This document shows, piece by piece, positions 53,855-63,751 of a stretch of 64,000 bases of DNA (positions within the stretch are counted from its first letter, which is position 1; each line of letters begins with the position of its first letter). The notes below the pieces were generated by a model. The model did not search any database, was not told the origin of the DNA, and worked only from the letters and a program-made list of their open reading frames with translations. The stretch comes from Martinezella lusitana (GTDB lineage: Bacteria; Pseudomonadota; Alphaproteobacteria; Rhizobiales; Rhizobiaceae). Where the stretch lies: assembly GCF_014207095.1 (NCBI RefSeq), contig NZ_JACHBG010000003.1:1-64000 (forward strand), in the 5' to 3' direction. The translations under genes were made by a program, and so were the position numbers.

Positions 53855-54472
53855 TTATGCGGGATCGTATCGGCTGACTTCGATGCCGGAGCCAACAGGC
53901 AGCAGAACGGATGTAATACCCGGCTTGGTACGAACGGCCTCGCCATAGCGTTTCACGTCTTCGTTTGCCGGCATGTACATGTTGTCGGCAACGATGATCG
54001 CGCCGGGATTGAGCTTTGGGTAGAAGGCCTCAAGGCAGGGGATGTAGAGATCCTTCCACAGGTCGAGGAGAACGAAGTCGACACCCGATGGCAGTGCCTT
54101 GATCATCTCGACGGCATCGCCGATCCTGAAATCGATATACTCCGTGAGCCCGGCCTTCCCAGCCATTTCCCTGGCGAACTCGGCCTTGTAAGCGTGCAGC
54201 TCCATAGAGAGGAGCCGTCCGCCGCTGGCACGCGCCGCCTCTGCGAGCCAGATGCCGGAATAGCCGAAGGACGTCCCGAGCTCGAGAATGGTTGGCGCTT
54301 TCAGGCTCTTCGCCAAGATATTGATGAATCGGCCGGTCTCGGGGCCAACAGCCCTTAACCGGCGATCCTGCCCACCATCGCGACCGCCGGGCGGCATTTC
54401 CCTCGACTTGCTCTGCTCTTCACGGATGAGCTGATGATAGGCCTCAAGAACGGCTTCGATCTCCTGATCCAT
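53855..54472 (-). CDS. Class I O-methyltransferase
   Basis: This 205-residue SAM-dependent enzyme of the Methyltransf_3/catechol O-methyltransferase group has the SAM loop ILELGTSFGYSGIWLA, acidic LLSMELHAYK and the metal/SAM residue region DFVLLDLWKDLYIPC. The N-terminal 45 residues are helical with a Gly/Arg-rich stretch (PPGGRDGGQDRRLRAVG). The acceptor is unknown. The gene stands alone. Confidence 0.87.
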   Translation of the reverse strand: MDQEIEAVLEAYHQLIREEQSKSREMPPGGRDGGQDRRLRAVGPETGRFINILAKSLKAPTILELGTSFGYSGIWLAEAARASGGRLLSMELHAYKAEFAREMAGKAGLTEYIDFRIGDAVEMIKALPSGVDFVLLDLWKDLYIPCLEAFYPKLNPGAIIVADNMYMPANEDVKRYGEAVRTKPGITSVLLPVGSGIEVSRYDPA

Positions 54473-54583
54473 AACAAACTCCTCATCGCATTATTCGCTC
54501 GCCTGCGCACGATTGACCAGGCCGCACTTTGATCGGTCATCTCGATATAGTCCGCAATATATAGCGTTGAGCCTGTCTGAAAT

Positions 54584-55498
54584 TTAATCTCTCAATCGGG
54601 AGCTACGATGTGCTGCCTGTTCACGGATAAGTTCGATCAAGGCACGGAGCCTGGCGGGCATCTGACGCCGCTGCGCGAAGTAGAGGCTAAGCCCCGGATA
54701 GGGCGGGCTCCAATCCTCCAATACGGGAATCAAGCGGCCCGCTGCAATGTGATCAGCCATGGAGGGTTCGCCAATATAGGCAAGCCCAGCCCCTTCCAGA
54801 ACGGCCGTCAGCATCAGGTCGGACGCGTCGAGCGTCAGGCTTCCCGGCGCATCGATCAGCATTGTCTGCGCATGCCGTTCGAACTCCCAGCGGTAGAGCT
54901 TGCCGCTTGCCATGCGAGCGCGAATGCAGCGGTGCTGCAAAAGGTCGCCGGGAGTAAGCGGCTTTGGCCGATTGCTGAAATAGCCGGGCGATCCGACAAC
55001 GAGCGAGCGGACCGTCGGGACAATCGGTATCGCCACCATATCCGTCGGGACAGCTTCGGCGAGTCGCACACCCGCATCGAAGCCCTTGCCGATCACGTCG
55101 ACCAGAGCGTTGTCGGTGACAATCTCGATCTCCACATTGGGAAAGCGCCGCCCGTATTCGAGGATAAGCGGCACCAAAAGCATACGCGCGGCGCCGGGTG
55201 CTATGTTCAGTCGCAGCGTGCCAGAAACCGAGCCGGACGACAGGCCGGCATTCTCGATGGCTCTGTCGATCGAGGCGAGCGCGGGGGCTATCTCCGCGAC
55301 AAAACGCTCGCCGGCATCCGATAGCGTCACACTGCGCGTCGTTCTATTGAAAATCCTGACAGATAGACGCTCCTCCAGCGTCGCAACGGCATGGCTGAGC
55401 GCCGACGATGACACGCCGAGTTCACGAGCAGCGACCCGAAAGCCGCCATGGCGCGCGACAGCCGCAATTGCCTCAAGCTCGGCTAGGCTTGCCTTCAT
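54584..55498 (-). CDS. LysR family regulator
   Basis: This 304-residue regulator has an N-terminal winged HTH (ELEAIAAVARHGGFRVAARE, then SSSALSHAVATLEERL) and a LysR substrate domain (GTLRLNIAPGAAR, then GLAYIGEPSMADHIAAGRL). It is divergent from the aldehyde dehydrogenase gene with 94 bases between. It most likely controls that gene and itself. Confidence 0.92.
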   Translation of the reverse strand: MKASLAELEAIAAVARHGGFRVAARELGVSSSALSHAVATLEERLSVRIFNRTTRSVTLSDAGERFVAEIAPALASIDRAIENAGLSSGSVSGTLRLNIAPGAARMLLVPLILEYGRRFPNVEIEIVTDNALVDVIGKGFDAGVRLAEAVPTDMVAIPIVPTVRSLVVGSPGYFSNRPKPLTPGDLLQHRCIRARMASGKLYRWEFERHAQTMLIDAPGSLTLDASDLMLTAVLEGAGLAYIGEPSMADHIAAGRLIPVLEDWSPPYPGLSLYFAQRRQMPARLRALIELIREQAAHRSSRLRD

Positions 55499-55592
55499 TG
55501 CGCTATTTTCCTTATCAACCTGTCCATCTTTGTCCTACTACAGCGATCAAATAGCGCAACTTATCTTTATCGGGAAGATGAAGGAGACGCGC

Positions 55593-57008
55593 ATGCGTAA
55601 GATAGACACCATCTACATCAACGGTCGCTTCGTTCAGCCCCATGGCACGGAAGTCGCCCCCCTTTTCAACCCTACCACTGAAGAACAGATCGGCACGGTG
55701 CGCCTTGGAAACGAGCGGGACGTCGACGATGCCGTCAGCGCCGCCAAGGCTGCGTTCGCGGGCCTGGCGCAAAGCTCAAAGACGGATCGCGTTGCGATGC
55801 TGCACAGCTTGCATGAGGCCGTTTCGGCCCGAGCAGCCGACCTTACGGATGCCATGCGCGAGGAATACGGTGCTCCGGCCTCTTTCATCAGTTTTTCAGT
55901 GCCCCATGCGGCAACGGCCTTTCTGCATATGGCTGAGACACTCAAGGGCTATGAATTCCGACGCCGCATCGGCCACGCTGACGTGGAAATGAGACCCGCC
56001 GGCATCGCCGCCGCCATTACGCCCTGGAACAGCAATTACGGCTTCATCTGCAGCAAGCTGGCGACAGCGATTGCCGCCGGCACGACCATGGTCATCAAAC
56101 CCTCGGAAATGAGCGCGATCCAGACCCAGGTGATGACCGAATGCCTGCACGCCGCAGGCCTGCCGGATGGCGTGTTCAACATCGTCAACGGCTATGGCCA
56201 TGTCGCCGGCGCTGCACTTAGCGCTCATCGCGACATCGCAAAGATCAGCTTCACGGGTTCGACGGCGACCGGACGTGCCATCTTCCAGGCCGCATCGATG
56301 ACCATGAAGCGGGTCACGCTCGAGCTTGGCGGCAAGAGCCCGACTATCATTCTGGATGATGCCGATCTTGATCTCGTTATCCCGCAGGTCCTGGCGGCGG
56401 GTTTTGCCAATAGCGGCCAGGCCTGCATTGCCGGCACCCGCATTCTCGCCCCCGAGAGCCGTCTCGACGAAATCCAACAACGACTGGCTAGTGCCGTCTC
56501 GGCGCTCAAGGTGGGCGACGCCAAAGACCCGGTGGTCAGCATCGGCCCAATGGTCAGCCAGAAGCAGTGGGATCGCGTTCAGTCTTATATTCACCTCGGC
56601 CAGGAGGAAGGCGCACGGCTGATCGTTGGTGGGGAAGGGCGTCCTGAAGGGCTCGATCGCGGCTGGTTCGTTCGCCCGACGGTCTTTTCCCGCGTCAACA
56701 ACGATATGCGGATTGCGCGCGAAGAGATCTTCGGCCCCGTGCTTTGCGTCATCCCCTATCGCGATGAGGACCACGCCGTCGAAATCGCAAACGACACGGT
56801 CTACGGACTGCAGGCCTATGTTTTCTCCGCCGATGTCGACAGGGCGAAGCGGGTGGCTGAGCAGATCGAAGCGGGTCGCGTCGTCATCAACGGTGCACCA
56901 CACGAGCCACTGGCGCCCTTCGGTGGCTTCAAGCAATCCGGCATGGGTCGCGAATTCGGCGAATACGGTCTGGAATCGTTTCTGGAGCCCCGCGCCGTGT
57001 TAAGCTAA
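55593..57008 (+). CDS. NAD(P)-dependent aldehyde dehydrogenase
   Basis: This 471-residue enzyme has a cofactor region with ITPWNSNYGFICSKLATAIAAG, the general base Glu in LELGGKSP (Glu 244) and the nucleophile in NSGQACIAGTR (Cys 278). AAGGAG six to seven bases upstream decides the ATG at 55593 (MRKIDTIYING); the longer open frame upstream is an artefact of the antisense of the LysR gene. The substrate is probably an aliphatic or aromatic aldehyde sensed via the divergent LysR regulator. Confidence 0.93.
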   Translation: MRKIDTIYINGRFVQPHGTEVAPLFNPTTEEQIGTVRLGNERDVDDAVSAAKAAFAGLAQSSKTDRVAMLHSLHEAVSARAADLTDAMREEYGAPASFISFSVPHAATAFLHMAETLKGYEFRRRIGHADVEMRPAGIAAAITPWNSNYGFICSKLATAIAAGTTMVIKPSEMSAIQTQVMTECLHAAGLPDGVFNIVNGYGHVAGAALSAHRDIAKISFTGSTATGRAIFQAASMTMKRVTLELGGKSPTIILDDADLDLVIPQVLAAGFANSGQACIAGTRILAPESRLDEIQQRLASAVSALKVGDAKDPVVSIGPMVSQKQWDRVQSYIHLGQEEGARLIVGGEGRPEGLDRGWFVRPTVFSRVNNDMRIAREEIFGPVLCVIPYRDEDHAVEIANDTVYGLQAYVFSADVDRAKRVAEQIEAGRVVINGAPHEPLAPFGGFKQSGMGREFGEYGLESFLEPRAVLS

Positions 57009-57018
57009 CGGCAACTGC

Positions 57019-57043
57019 CCGGAGAGCTTTGATGGCTCTCCGG
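57019..57043 (+). terminator. Hairpin after the aldehyde dehydrogenase
   Basis: CCGGAGAGC (57019-57027) and GCTCTCCGG (57035-57043) form a perfect 9-bp stem with a 7-base loop, 10 bases after the stop codon. The following sequence is AATATCC, so T-run support is weak. Confidence 0.55.
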
Positions 57044-57161
57044 AATATCCTACCGGTGCCTACCCCATGTAATGGATGAGGAAACTCGACGGTCATTCCG
57101 GCCGATCATACTGGTTCGGAACAAAGCACAGCGGACTATGACGACATTCAGGTTCCCGTTA

Positions 57162-57190
57162 GAATCATGCTCTACCTTTAGAACAATTCC
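57162..57190. repeat. Rhizobial intergenic repeat (degenerate)
   Basis: GAATCATGCTCTA followed by AGAACAATTCC resembles the junction of the ATCATGCTCTAGAGCAATTCC-type repeat, with changes and an insertion. The call is tentative and from memory. Confidence 0.4.
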
Positions 57191-57206
57191 AATCTAAGGA
57201 GAGCCG

Positions 57207-57701
57207 ATGCCAGCCAGATCCGCCTATTCCGTTCCGCAACGCATACTTCACTGGCTTATGGCCATACTGATCTTCTTCAATCTCTTGTTTCCCGATGGCA
57301 TGAATGCGTGGCGGCGTCTTATTCGCCATGGACAGACGCCCACGTCGGCCGACATCGCCAGTGCCAACATCCACGCCTATGCGGGGATCGCCATCCTGCT
57401 GCTGGCCGTCGTGCGTCTTGGCTTGAGATTGGTGTCCGATGTCCCAACGCCGCCGGACGATCAGCCGGCGCTTCTGCATTACATCGCTAGCGTAACGCAC
57501 TTCCTGCTCTACGCACTGATCTTCGCAATGCCCCTATCGGGAATAGCCGCCTACTATTTCGGCATCGATACGGCTGCCTTCGTTCATGGCGGCCCAATCA
57601 AATCCCTGCTCTGGGCCGTCGTGGTCCTGCATATATTCGGTGCGCTCGTGCAGCACTTCTACTTCAGGTCGGACGTGCTGCGACGCATGACGATCGGCTA
57701 G
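57207..57701 (+). CDS. Cytochrome b561 family protein
   Basis: This 164-residue protein has four membrane helices and the cytochrome b561 pattern. The heme ligands are likely the His residues in RILHWLMAILIFFN, ASANIHAYAGIAILL, ASVTHFLLYALIFA and VVLHIFGALVQHFYF. It would pass electrons in the inner membrane. AAGGAGA precedes the ATG. It converges on the sarcosine-oxidase-like gene, so no operon is implied. Confidence 0.88.
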   Translation: MPARSAYSVPQRILHWLMAILIFFNLLFPDGMNAWRRLIRHGQTPTSADIASANIHAYAGIAILLLAVVRLGLRLVSDVPTPPDDQPALLHYIASVTHFLLYALIFAMPLSGIAAYYFGIDTAAFVHGGPIKSLLWAVVVLHIFGALVQHFYFRSDVLRRMTIG

Positions 57702-57721
57702 ACCGTCTTTGAAATTGGCGG

Positions 57722-58870
57722 CTAAGCCAATTGGCCGCCAAAGTGCTTTTCGAACGAGAAGAGAGCGGTCGGCAGCGCGCTGCCGCCCTGAAGAGCCAGA
57801 TCCGCGAGGATTTCGCCAACGACACTGGTGAACTTGAACCCATGACCGGAGCAAGCCGAGGAAACCACCACATTCGGCTGCCCAGGTAGCGAATCGATCA
57901 GAAAATCCTCGCTCGGCAGCATGGTGTAGCGGCAAGTCGTCGCCCGGACGCGATAGGAAGCGGCGTCCGGCAGGCGCGTATGGGCGAAGCTGTCGAGCAG
58001 ATCGGTATCGGCCTCGTTGACCGGTGGGTTGGGAGCCTTCGGATCGATCGGCTCCCGGAAATGGGCGTGGCGGCCAATCTTGACTCCATCGACGCCGATG
58101 GCCGGAAAGCCGAAATAGGAACCTTCAGCGCCTTCATCGCGCAGGAAGCAGGGCATGCGCTGAGGCTCAGCGACAAAGCCGTCCTTAGGCTGGTACCAGG
58201 CAACCACCTGACGGATCGGCTGCGCATGTGCCTTCAACTGCGGCACAAGCTCGGCAATCCATGCGCCAGTCGCGACAATCACCTTGCGCGCCCGATATCG
58301 ACCGGTCGTCGAAACGACCGTGACGCCTGCATCATCCGGCTCGATGGCAACGACGCGTTCACCGAAATGCAGGACAGCGCCGTCTTCGGCCGCAAGCTTC
58401 AGATAGCCCATGATCGCCGCTTCCGGACGCACATAGCCACCCTGCGGGTCGAGCAGTCCGATCTCACCCTCTTCAAGCGCGAATGCCGGAAAGCGTCGCG
58501 TCATCGCATCCCTGTCCAGGATCTCATGCGGCAATCCATGCATATCGCAGGAGGCGCGCGTGCCGCTGACGATCTTGCTGTCGGGCGCGCCGATCTGCAG
58601 AACCCCGGTAACGGTCAAAATCTCGGCCCGCAGCCGTGCCTCGAGCGAGCGCCAGTTTTGATAGGCGCGCTGCAGCAGAGGGACATAGGACGGATCTTCG
58701 AAGTAGCCGAGGCGGATCAGGCGGCTATCGCCATGCGAGGAGCTCAGCGCATGCGCCGGAAAATGCGCTTCCATGCCGATCGCCTTTGCGCCGCGGGCGG
58801 CGGCGAAAGACAAAGCAGCACTTCCCATCGCACCAAGGCCGATGACGGCAACGTCGAACTCCACGGACAT
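57722..58870 (-). CDS. Sarcosine oxidase / N-methyl-amino-acid oxidase family flavoenzyme (SolA-like)
   Basis: This 382-residue flavoenzyme has an N-terminal FAD site (DVAVIGLGAMGSAAL) and the GRIxRxxY region (HGDSRLIRLGYF). The C-terminal SSACSGHGFKFTSVVG contains the Cys that carries covalent FAD in monomeric sarcosine oxidase and N-methyltryptophan oxidase. It likely oxidises the C-N bond of an N-methylated or secondary amine amino acid with hydrogen peroxide release. The ATG at 58870 (GGAG upstream) lies one base after the lyase-like gene, so they are coupled. Confidence 0.87.
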   Translation of the reverse strand: MSVEFDVAVIGLGAMGSAALSFAAARGAKAIGMEAHFPAHALSSSHGDSRLIRLGYFEDPSYVPLLQRAYQNWRSLEARLRAEILTVTGVLQIGAPDSKIVSGTRASCDMHGLPHEILDRDAMTRRFPAFALEEGEIGLLDPQGGYVRPEAAIMGYLKLAAEDGAVLHFGERVVAIEPDDAGVTVVSTTGRYRARKVIVATGAWIAELVPQLKAHAQPIRQVVAWYQPKDGFVAEPQRMPCFLRDEGAEGSYFGFPAIGVDGVKIGRHAHFREPIDPKAPNPPVNEADTDLLDSFAHTRLPDAASYRVRATTCRYTMLPSEDFLIDSLPGQPNVVVSSACSGHGFKFTSVVGEILADLALQGGSALPTALFSFEKHFGGQLA

Positions 58871-58871
58871 G

Positions 58872-60377
58872 TCAGGCTCCAGTTTCACTTTCAGCTGGCG
58901 GCGCAGTTTGCGCGAGCAGGTCCCGCAGGTTCTCCATGTCTGTGTTCAACGGACGGTCGTCACCGTACAGGGGAACGCGCGACCGAACCGCAGCATAGAG
59001 GCGGTCGGTTCCCGGCGCCCTTGTCGCCTTCGAAGCCAGGAAATCATGTGCCTGCGCAGCTGCCATCAGTTCGATCGCCAGAATATATTCGGCATTGTCG
59101 AGAATCGTGAGCAGCTTGCTGGCGGCGGCAGTCGGATGCGCGAGAAAATCCTCCTGCAGCCCTGATGTGAGACCGCCGTCGAGCGAGGCGGGAGCGGCGA
59201 GACGACGGTTGTCGTTGCTGAGCGCCGCGGCCGTATATTGCGCGATCATGAAGCCGGAATGGCTGCCGGCATCGCTTGCAAGGAATGGCGGCAAGCCACT
59301 GACCAACGGATTGACCAGTCGATCCATCCGCCGCTCGCTCATGGCGGCAATCTGAGCGATGGCAACCGCCAGACTATCGGCAGCCTGACCGAGCGCAGGT
59401 GCGACAGCGTGAGCCTCCGAGGAAACGACAGGCTGTTCCGGTGTGCCCGAAACCGCCGGATTGTCCGTGACGGAGGCCAATTCCTGATCGACAATACGCG
59501 CGGTCTGCTCGAAGACATCCCAGGCGGCGCCATGGGCGTGCGGTACAGATCTCAGGCTCAGAGCGTCCTGCGTTCGCCGGCCAAGAGCTGCGGCGACAAG
59601 GCCGCTGCCCCGCAAGCGATTGCGTAGTCTTTGACCAACCTTGGCAAGTCCCGCCGAAGGGCGAAGGGCAAGCACGGCCTCATCGAAGGCGGCCATTTGA
59701 CAACCGGCCGCTTCCAGCGTCAGCGCGGCGATGGCATCGGCCCAATCCAGCAAATGCTCGGCGCGCGAGACTGCGAGTGCCGACAATCCCGTGGCGCAAG
59801 CCGTACCGTTGACGAGGCTCAGCCCTTCCTTGGCACCAAGCACCAGGGGGCTCAAACCGATCGCCGCAAGCGCATCGGCGCCGCTCATGGACTTGCCCTT
59901 AACGGCAGCCCTGCCCTCGCCGATCAGGACGAGTGCGGTATGAGCATTGTGGGTGAGATAGCCCGCGGAGCCCTTGGACGGAACTTCCGGGATGCAATCA
60001 CGCTCAAGAAATGCTGCAAGATGGCTTATGATTTCGGGCCGTACGCCGGAATGACCATGGGCAAAATTGCCGATCTGCGCGGCAATGATGGCCCGGACTT
60101 CCCGAGCCGACAGCAGGGGGCCGACGCCGCAGGCATGGCTCATGATGATATTGCGCGAGAGGCGGCTTTGCGAAGGGCGGTCGACGACCGTGTCGGACAG
60201 CGCGCCGACACCGGTATTGACACCATAGGCGCGGACGCCGGTCTCGACAATGCGCTCGACAATGCGACTTGCCTCGCCGACACGTTTCCACGCCGCTTCG
60301 GACAGGGCCAGCGGTTCGCCGATGCTGACGCGCGCGACGTCCCGCCAGGACAGTGGCTTGTCGATGGTGACCGTCAT
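58872..60377 (-). CDS. HAL/PAL-fold aromatic amino acid lyase-like protein without the MIO triplet
   Basis: This 501-residue protein is a histidine/phenylalanine ammonia-lyase-fold homologue. It keeps [13 protein letters not shown] (Tyr 51 region), [12 protein letters not shown] (Asn 190), [13 protein letters not shown] (Arg 276), SVTDNPAV and GLQEDFLAH (Glu 409). The Ala-Ser-Gly that forms the MIO cofactor in GSVGASGDLAP is absent: the region reads [11 protein letters not shown] (136-146), three residues shorter. The usual Tyr before SLR is Leu and the His after QED is Phe. It therefore cannot be a classical HutH. Its start overlaps the ATPase stop by four bases and SolA-like follows at once, so it is part of a transporter-linked pathway. 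Confidence 0.85.
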   Translation of the reverse strand: MTVTIDKPLSWRDVARVSIGEPLALSEAAWKRVGEASRIVERIVETGVRAYGVNTGVGALSDTVVDRPSQSRLSRNIIMSHACGVGPLLSAREVRAIIAAQIGNFAHGHSGVRPEIISHLAAFLERDCIPEVPSKGSAGYLTHNAHTALVLIGEGRAAVKGKSMSGADALAAIGLSPLVLGAKEGLSLVNGTACATGLSALAVSRAEHLLDWADAIAALTLEAAGCQMAAFDEAVLALRPSAGLAKVGQRLRNRLRGSGLVAAALGRRTQDALSLRSVPHAHGAAWDVFEQTARIVDQELASVTDNPAVSGTPEQPVVSSEAHAVAPALGQAADSLAVAIAQIAAMSERRMDRLVNPLVSGLPPFLASDAGSHSGFMIAQYTAAALSNDNRRLAAPASLDGGLTSGLQEDFLAHPTAAASKLLTILDNAEYILAIELMAAAQAHDFLASKATRAPGTDRLYAAVRSRVPLYGDDRPLNTDMENLRDLLAQTAPPAESETGA

Positions 60378-61150
60378 TGACCGTTTCCGAAATGGCCGAT
60401 GAACTGGCGGAAGGCAGGCGATGCCCCGCCGCCGAACATCTCGTCGGGCGTGCCCGTGCTTTCGACGAGGCCTTCCTTCATGAAGACGACGCGGTTGGAG
60501 ACATTGCGGGCAAAGCTCATTTCGTGGGTCACGACGAGCATCGTCATGCCTTCTTCGGCCAGGGCGCGCATGACGCGCAGGACTTCGCCAACGAGCTCCG
60601 GATCGAGCGCCGATGTCGGCTCGTCGAACAGCATGACCTTGGGCTTCATGGCAAGAGCACGGGCGATTGCCGCGCGCTGCTGCTGGCCACCGGACAAGTG
60701 CGCCGGATAGGCATGGCGCTTGTCGGCAATACCGACTTTTTCCAAAAGCGCTTCGGCCTCGGCGATGCACTCTGCACGCGAACGCTTCAGGACATGGATC
60801 GGTCCCTCGATAACGTTCTGCAGGATGGTCATATGAGACCAGAGATTGAAGCTCTGGAACACCATGCCGAGTTCGGAACGGATGTGATCCACCTGCTTGT
60901 GGCTGGCCGGGTAGCTCTTGCCGTTCTTGTGGATCATGCGGATCTGCTCGCCATCCACCCAGATCTCGCCGTCGGTGGCGATTTCAAGCAGGTTGATGCA
61001 GCGAAGGAAGGTCGACTTGCCGGAACCCGAGGCACCGAGCAAGGAGATGACGTCGCCATCCTGGGCATCGAGCGATATGCCGCGCAAGACCTCATGATTG
61101 CCGAAGCTTTTGCGGATGTTGCGAACTGAAAGTCGGGTGACACCTGGCAT
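60374..61150 (-). CDS. Polar amino acid ABC transporter ATP-binding protein (HisP/OccP type)
   Basis: This 258-residue ATPase has Walker [25 protein letters not shown] as in HisP/OccP, signature LSGGQQQR and Walker [13 protein letters not shown]. It energises the two permeases that precede it in the operon. The 3' end overlaps the lyase-like gene. Confidence 0.93.
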   Translation of the reverse strand: MPGVTRLSVRNIRKSFGNHEVLRGISLDAQDGDVISLLGASGSGKSTFLRCINLLEIATDGEIWVDGEQIRMIHKNGKSYPASHKQVDHIRSELGMVFQSFNLWSHMTILQNVIEGPIHVLKRSRAECIAEAEALLEKVGIADKRHAYPAHLSGGQQQRAAIARALAMKPKVMLFDEPTSALDPELVGEVLRVMRALAEEGMTMLVVTHEMSFARNVSNRVVFMKEGLVESTGTPDEMFGGGASPAFRQFIGHFGNGQ

Positions 61151-61174
61151 GATTTGCCTGCTCCAATGACGTCT

Positions 61175-61879
61175 TTAGGCCTTCACCGCCGGCGGAACGG
61201 CGCGGCGATGGCGGGACAGCGAATATTCCAGCAGAGCCATAGCCTGCAGAATGATGAAATTCAGCACGAGATAGATGATCGCGGCGCAGAGGAAGACCTC
61301 CATCGTCCGATAGGTATGCGAGATGAGACGCTGAGCAACGCCTGTCACTTCCCAAACGGTGACGAGGCTGGCAAGCGCCGTCGATTTCATCATCAGGACG
61401 ATCTCGGTCGAATAGGCCGGCAGCGCATGCCGAAAGGCGATCGGCGCAATGATGCGGCGGACGAGCAGCAAGCGCGACATGCCGATGGAGCGCGCCGCCT
61501 CGATCTCCTTCGGCGAAACGGCACGAATGCCGCCGCGGAAGATCTCGGCCGTATAGCCTGCCGTGCAAAGCGCCAGCGACAGGATCGCGCAGACCACAGG
61601 CTCTCGCAGGAAGGGCCAGAGGAACGAATAGCGGATGACGGAAAACTGCGCCAAGCCGTAAAAGATGAGGAACATCTGGATCAATAGCGGGGAGCCGCGA
61701 AAGACAAAGATGTAGCCCTTGGCGAAGCCCGACAGGATCGGATTGCCGCTCACACGCAGGGCGACGATAACCAGCGCCAGCAGGCCACCCGTCACGATCG
61801 ACAGGGAGAAAAGCAACAACGTCATCGGCACAGCTTGAAGCAGCGTGATCATCGTGCTCGAGAGGAAGTCGAAATCCAT
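61175..61879 (-). CDS. Amino acid ABC transporter permease (HisM/OccM type)
   Basis: This 234-residue permease has about five membrane helices and the family stretches VFRGSPLLIQMFLIFYGL and KEIEAARSIGMSRLLLVRRI (EAA motif). The ATG at 61879 has GAGGAGG upstream. It pairs with the permease at 61890, and a 10-base gap separates them. Confidence 0.92.
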   Translation of the reverse strand: MDFDFLSSTMITLLQAVPMTLLLFSLSIVTGGLLALVIVALRVSGNPILSGFAKGYIFVFRGSPLLIQMFLIFYGLAQFSVIRYSFLWPFLREPVVCAILSLALCTAGYTAEIFRGGIRAVSPKEIEAARSIGMSRLLLVRRIIAPIAFRHALPAYSTEIVLMMKSTALASLVTVWEVTGVAQRLISHTYRTMEVFLCAAIIYLVLNFIILQAMALLEYSLSRHRRAVPPAVKA

Positions 61880-61889
61880 GCCGTCCTCC

Positions 61890-62615
61890 TCAGGCCTGGC
61901 CGATGGTCGCAGCGGGCATACTGCGATTGGCGCGCCGTTCAGCATTGTTGAACACCCGATCCGACAGGCTCGTCAGGATCAGATAGAGAATGCCGCCCAC
62001 AATGAAGAACAGGAAATATTGGCGGGTCGAGCCTGCTGCGACCTGGCTGGTGCGCATCAATTCCGCAAGGCCGGTGACCGAGATCAAGGCGGAATCCTTG
62101 AGGCTGAGCTGCCAGACATTGCCGAGACCGGGAATAGCGTAGCGGATGACTTGCGGAATGATGATGCGGCGAAGGCGCAGGCTGCCATGCATGCCAATCG
62201 CCGATGCTGCTTCCAGCTCACCCTTGGCAATGGCAAGATAGGCGCCGCGAAAAACTTCGGCTTGATAGGCCCCGGAGATAATGCCGACGGCAAGCGCGCC
62301 GGCAGCAAAGGACGGCAAGCCGAGAAAGCCGTCGTAACCCAACCACTTACCGACTGACGTGACCGCCGAGGAACCGCCGAAATAGATGAGGTAGATGATC
62401 AGAAGCTCCGGCACGCCGCGAAAGACGGTTGTGTAGACATTGCCGAGCGTCTTCAAGATGAGGCTGCCGGAGAGCTTGGCCGAGGCGACGATCGCGCCCA
62501 GGACCGCTCCGATCAATAGCGCCGTCGCGGTGACGGCGAGCGTCATCAAGGCTGCGACGAGCAGCAGCGCGCCCCACCCGTTCGAGCCGAAGCCCAGCAG
62601 TTGCAAGGTTGCCAT
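61890..62615 (-). CDS. Amino acid ABC transporter permease (HisQ/OccQ type)
   Basis: This roughly 241-residue permease has about five helices, VFRGVPELLIIYLIYFGG and the EAA motif KGELEAASAIGMHGSLRLRR. The start is uncertain: ATG 62615 has GGGGA nine bases upstream, while ATG 62624 has GGGGA touching it. It lies between the binding protein and the second permease. Confidence 0.9.
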   Translation of the reverse strand: MATLQLLGFGSNGWGALLLVAALMTLAVTATALLIGAVLGAIVASAKLSGSLILKTLGNVYTTVFRGVPELLIIYLIYFGGSSAVTSVGKWLGYDGFLGLPSFAAGALAVGIISGAYQAEVFRGAYLAIAKGELEAASAIGMHGSLRLRRIIIPQVIRYAIPGLGNVWQLSLKDSALISVTGLAELMRTSQVAAGSTRQYFLFFIVGGILYLILTSLSDRVFNNAERRANRSMPAATIGQA

Positions 62616-62716
62616 AGCGTCCATTCCCCGTCCGTGGCAGTTTCAAGCGTCAGGATATCAAAGGGTCTCCGGCGGCAACGCCGGAGACCGATGGCAGCGA
62701 CCCGGAGGTCGCGCTA

Positions 62717-63556
62717 TCAATTCGGGCTGACGTCGACCTTGAACCACTTCATCGACAGGGTCTTGATGGTGCCGTCGGCAAGGGCGGACTTGATCGCTTC
62801 GTTGAGCTTGTCGCGCAGGTCCGTATCGGCCTGGCGGATACCGAGACCTTCGCCCTCACCCCAGATGGAGCCGGCGATTTCCGGGCCGGTGAAGGCAAGC
62901 GTGTCGTTGGCGCTGGCAAAAGCATTCATGAAGTAAACGGCATCGTCGAAGCCGAGATCGATACGGCCGTTCTGCAGATCGAGGTCGCGATCGGCACCGG
63001 TCTTGTATTCGCGGATCGTGGCGATCGAGCCGAAATTGTCATAGACGAACTTGGCATAAACGGTGGCGGCCTGGATACCGATCGTCTTGCCCTTGAAGGC
63101 TTCCTTGAGCGCATCGACTTCCTTGACGCCGGTCTGGCCGGGGGTCATCTTGATCGTGCTGCCGGTGCCTGCGGCCTTGGCAAGCGGGCTATCTTTTGCG
63201 GTCGCGAAAGCAGCAGGTGTCGCGGCGTAGGGAACGGTGAAGCCGATGACCTGCTTGCGCTCATCGGTGATCGACAGCGCATCCATGATAACGTCAAACT
63301 TACCGGCGTTCAGAGCCGGGATCATGCCGTCCCAATCGGAAGCGACAAGCTTGCAATCGATCTTCGCGCGCTCGCAAAGAACCTTGGCGAGTTCCGGCTC
63401 GAAGCCGCCGAGCGTGCCGTCGGCATTCGTCATGTTCCAAGGCGCATAGGCGCCTTCCAGGGTAATCGTCGCGGTCTTCCAGTCCTTGGCGACAGCCGGA
63501 GCCGCAAAAGCGGCGGCAGCCATGACGCCTGACAAGAGAATTGCACTGAATTTCAT
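62717..63556 (-). CDS. Periplasmic amino acid binding protein
   Basis: This 279-residue binding protein has a signal peptide (AILLSGVMAAAAFAAPAVA) and the SBP_bac_3 fold (ITLEGAYAPWNMTNADGTLGG, GFEPELAKVLCERAK, DWDGMIPALNAGKFDVIM). Such HisJ/LAO/opine-type proteins bind polar amino acids and derivatives. GAGGAG precedes the ATG. It is the first gene of the operon, divergent from a HutC-like regulator. Confidence 0.93.
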   Translation of the reverse strand: MKFSAILLSGVMAAAAFAAPAVAKDWKTATITLEGAYAPWNMTNADGTLGGFEPELAKVLCERAKIDCKLVASDWDGMIPALNAGKFDVIMDALSITDERKQVIGFTVPYAATPAAFATAKDSPLAKAAGTGSTIKMTPGQTGVKEVDALKEAFKGKTIGIQAATVYAKFVYDNFGSIATIREYKTGADRDLDLQNGRIDLGFDDAVYFMNAFASANDTLAFTGPEIAGSIWGEGEGLGIRQADTDLRDKLNEAIKSALADGTIKTLSMKWFKVDVSPN

Positions 63557-63751
63557 CGTGTTGAGCTCCTCTGAGGTTGAAACAGGCCTTGCAGCACTTC
63601 CTACCGATCTTCGCCGGCTTGCCCGCTTTTCCCAATTTATTTTTAGGATTGATTGCGAGGTTGTATAGGGTACCATATGAGATAATTTATGATATGCAAG
63701 TGGGAAAGTTGTTTTCGAGGCAGATATCAGTCCGCGCAAAGGAAATAGTCA

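Noticed and set aside
58872..60377. Calling the lyase hutH
   Set aside because: The MIO triplet is missing, as are the Tyr before SLR and the His after QED; no other hut enzyme genes are in the window.
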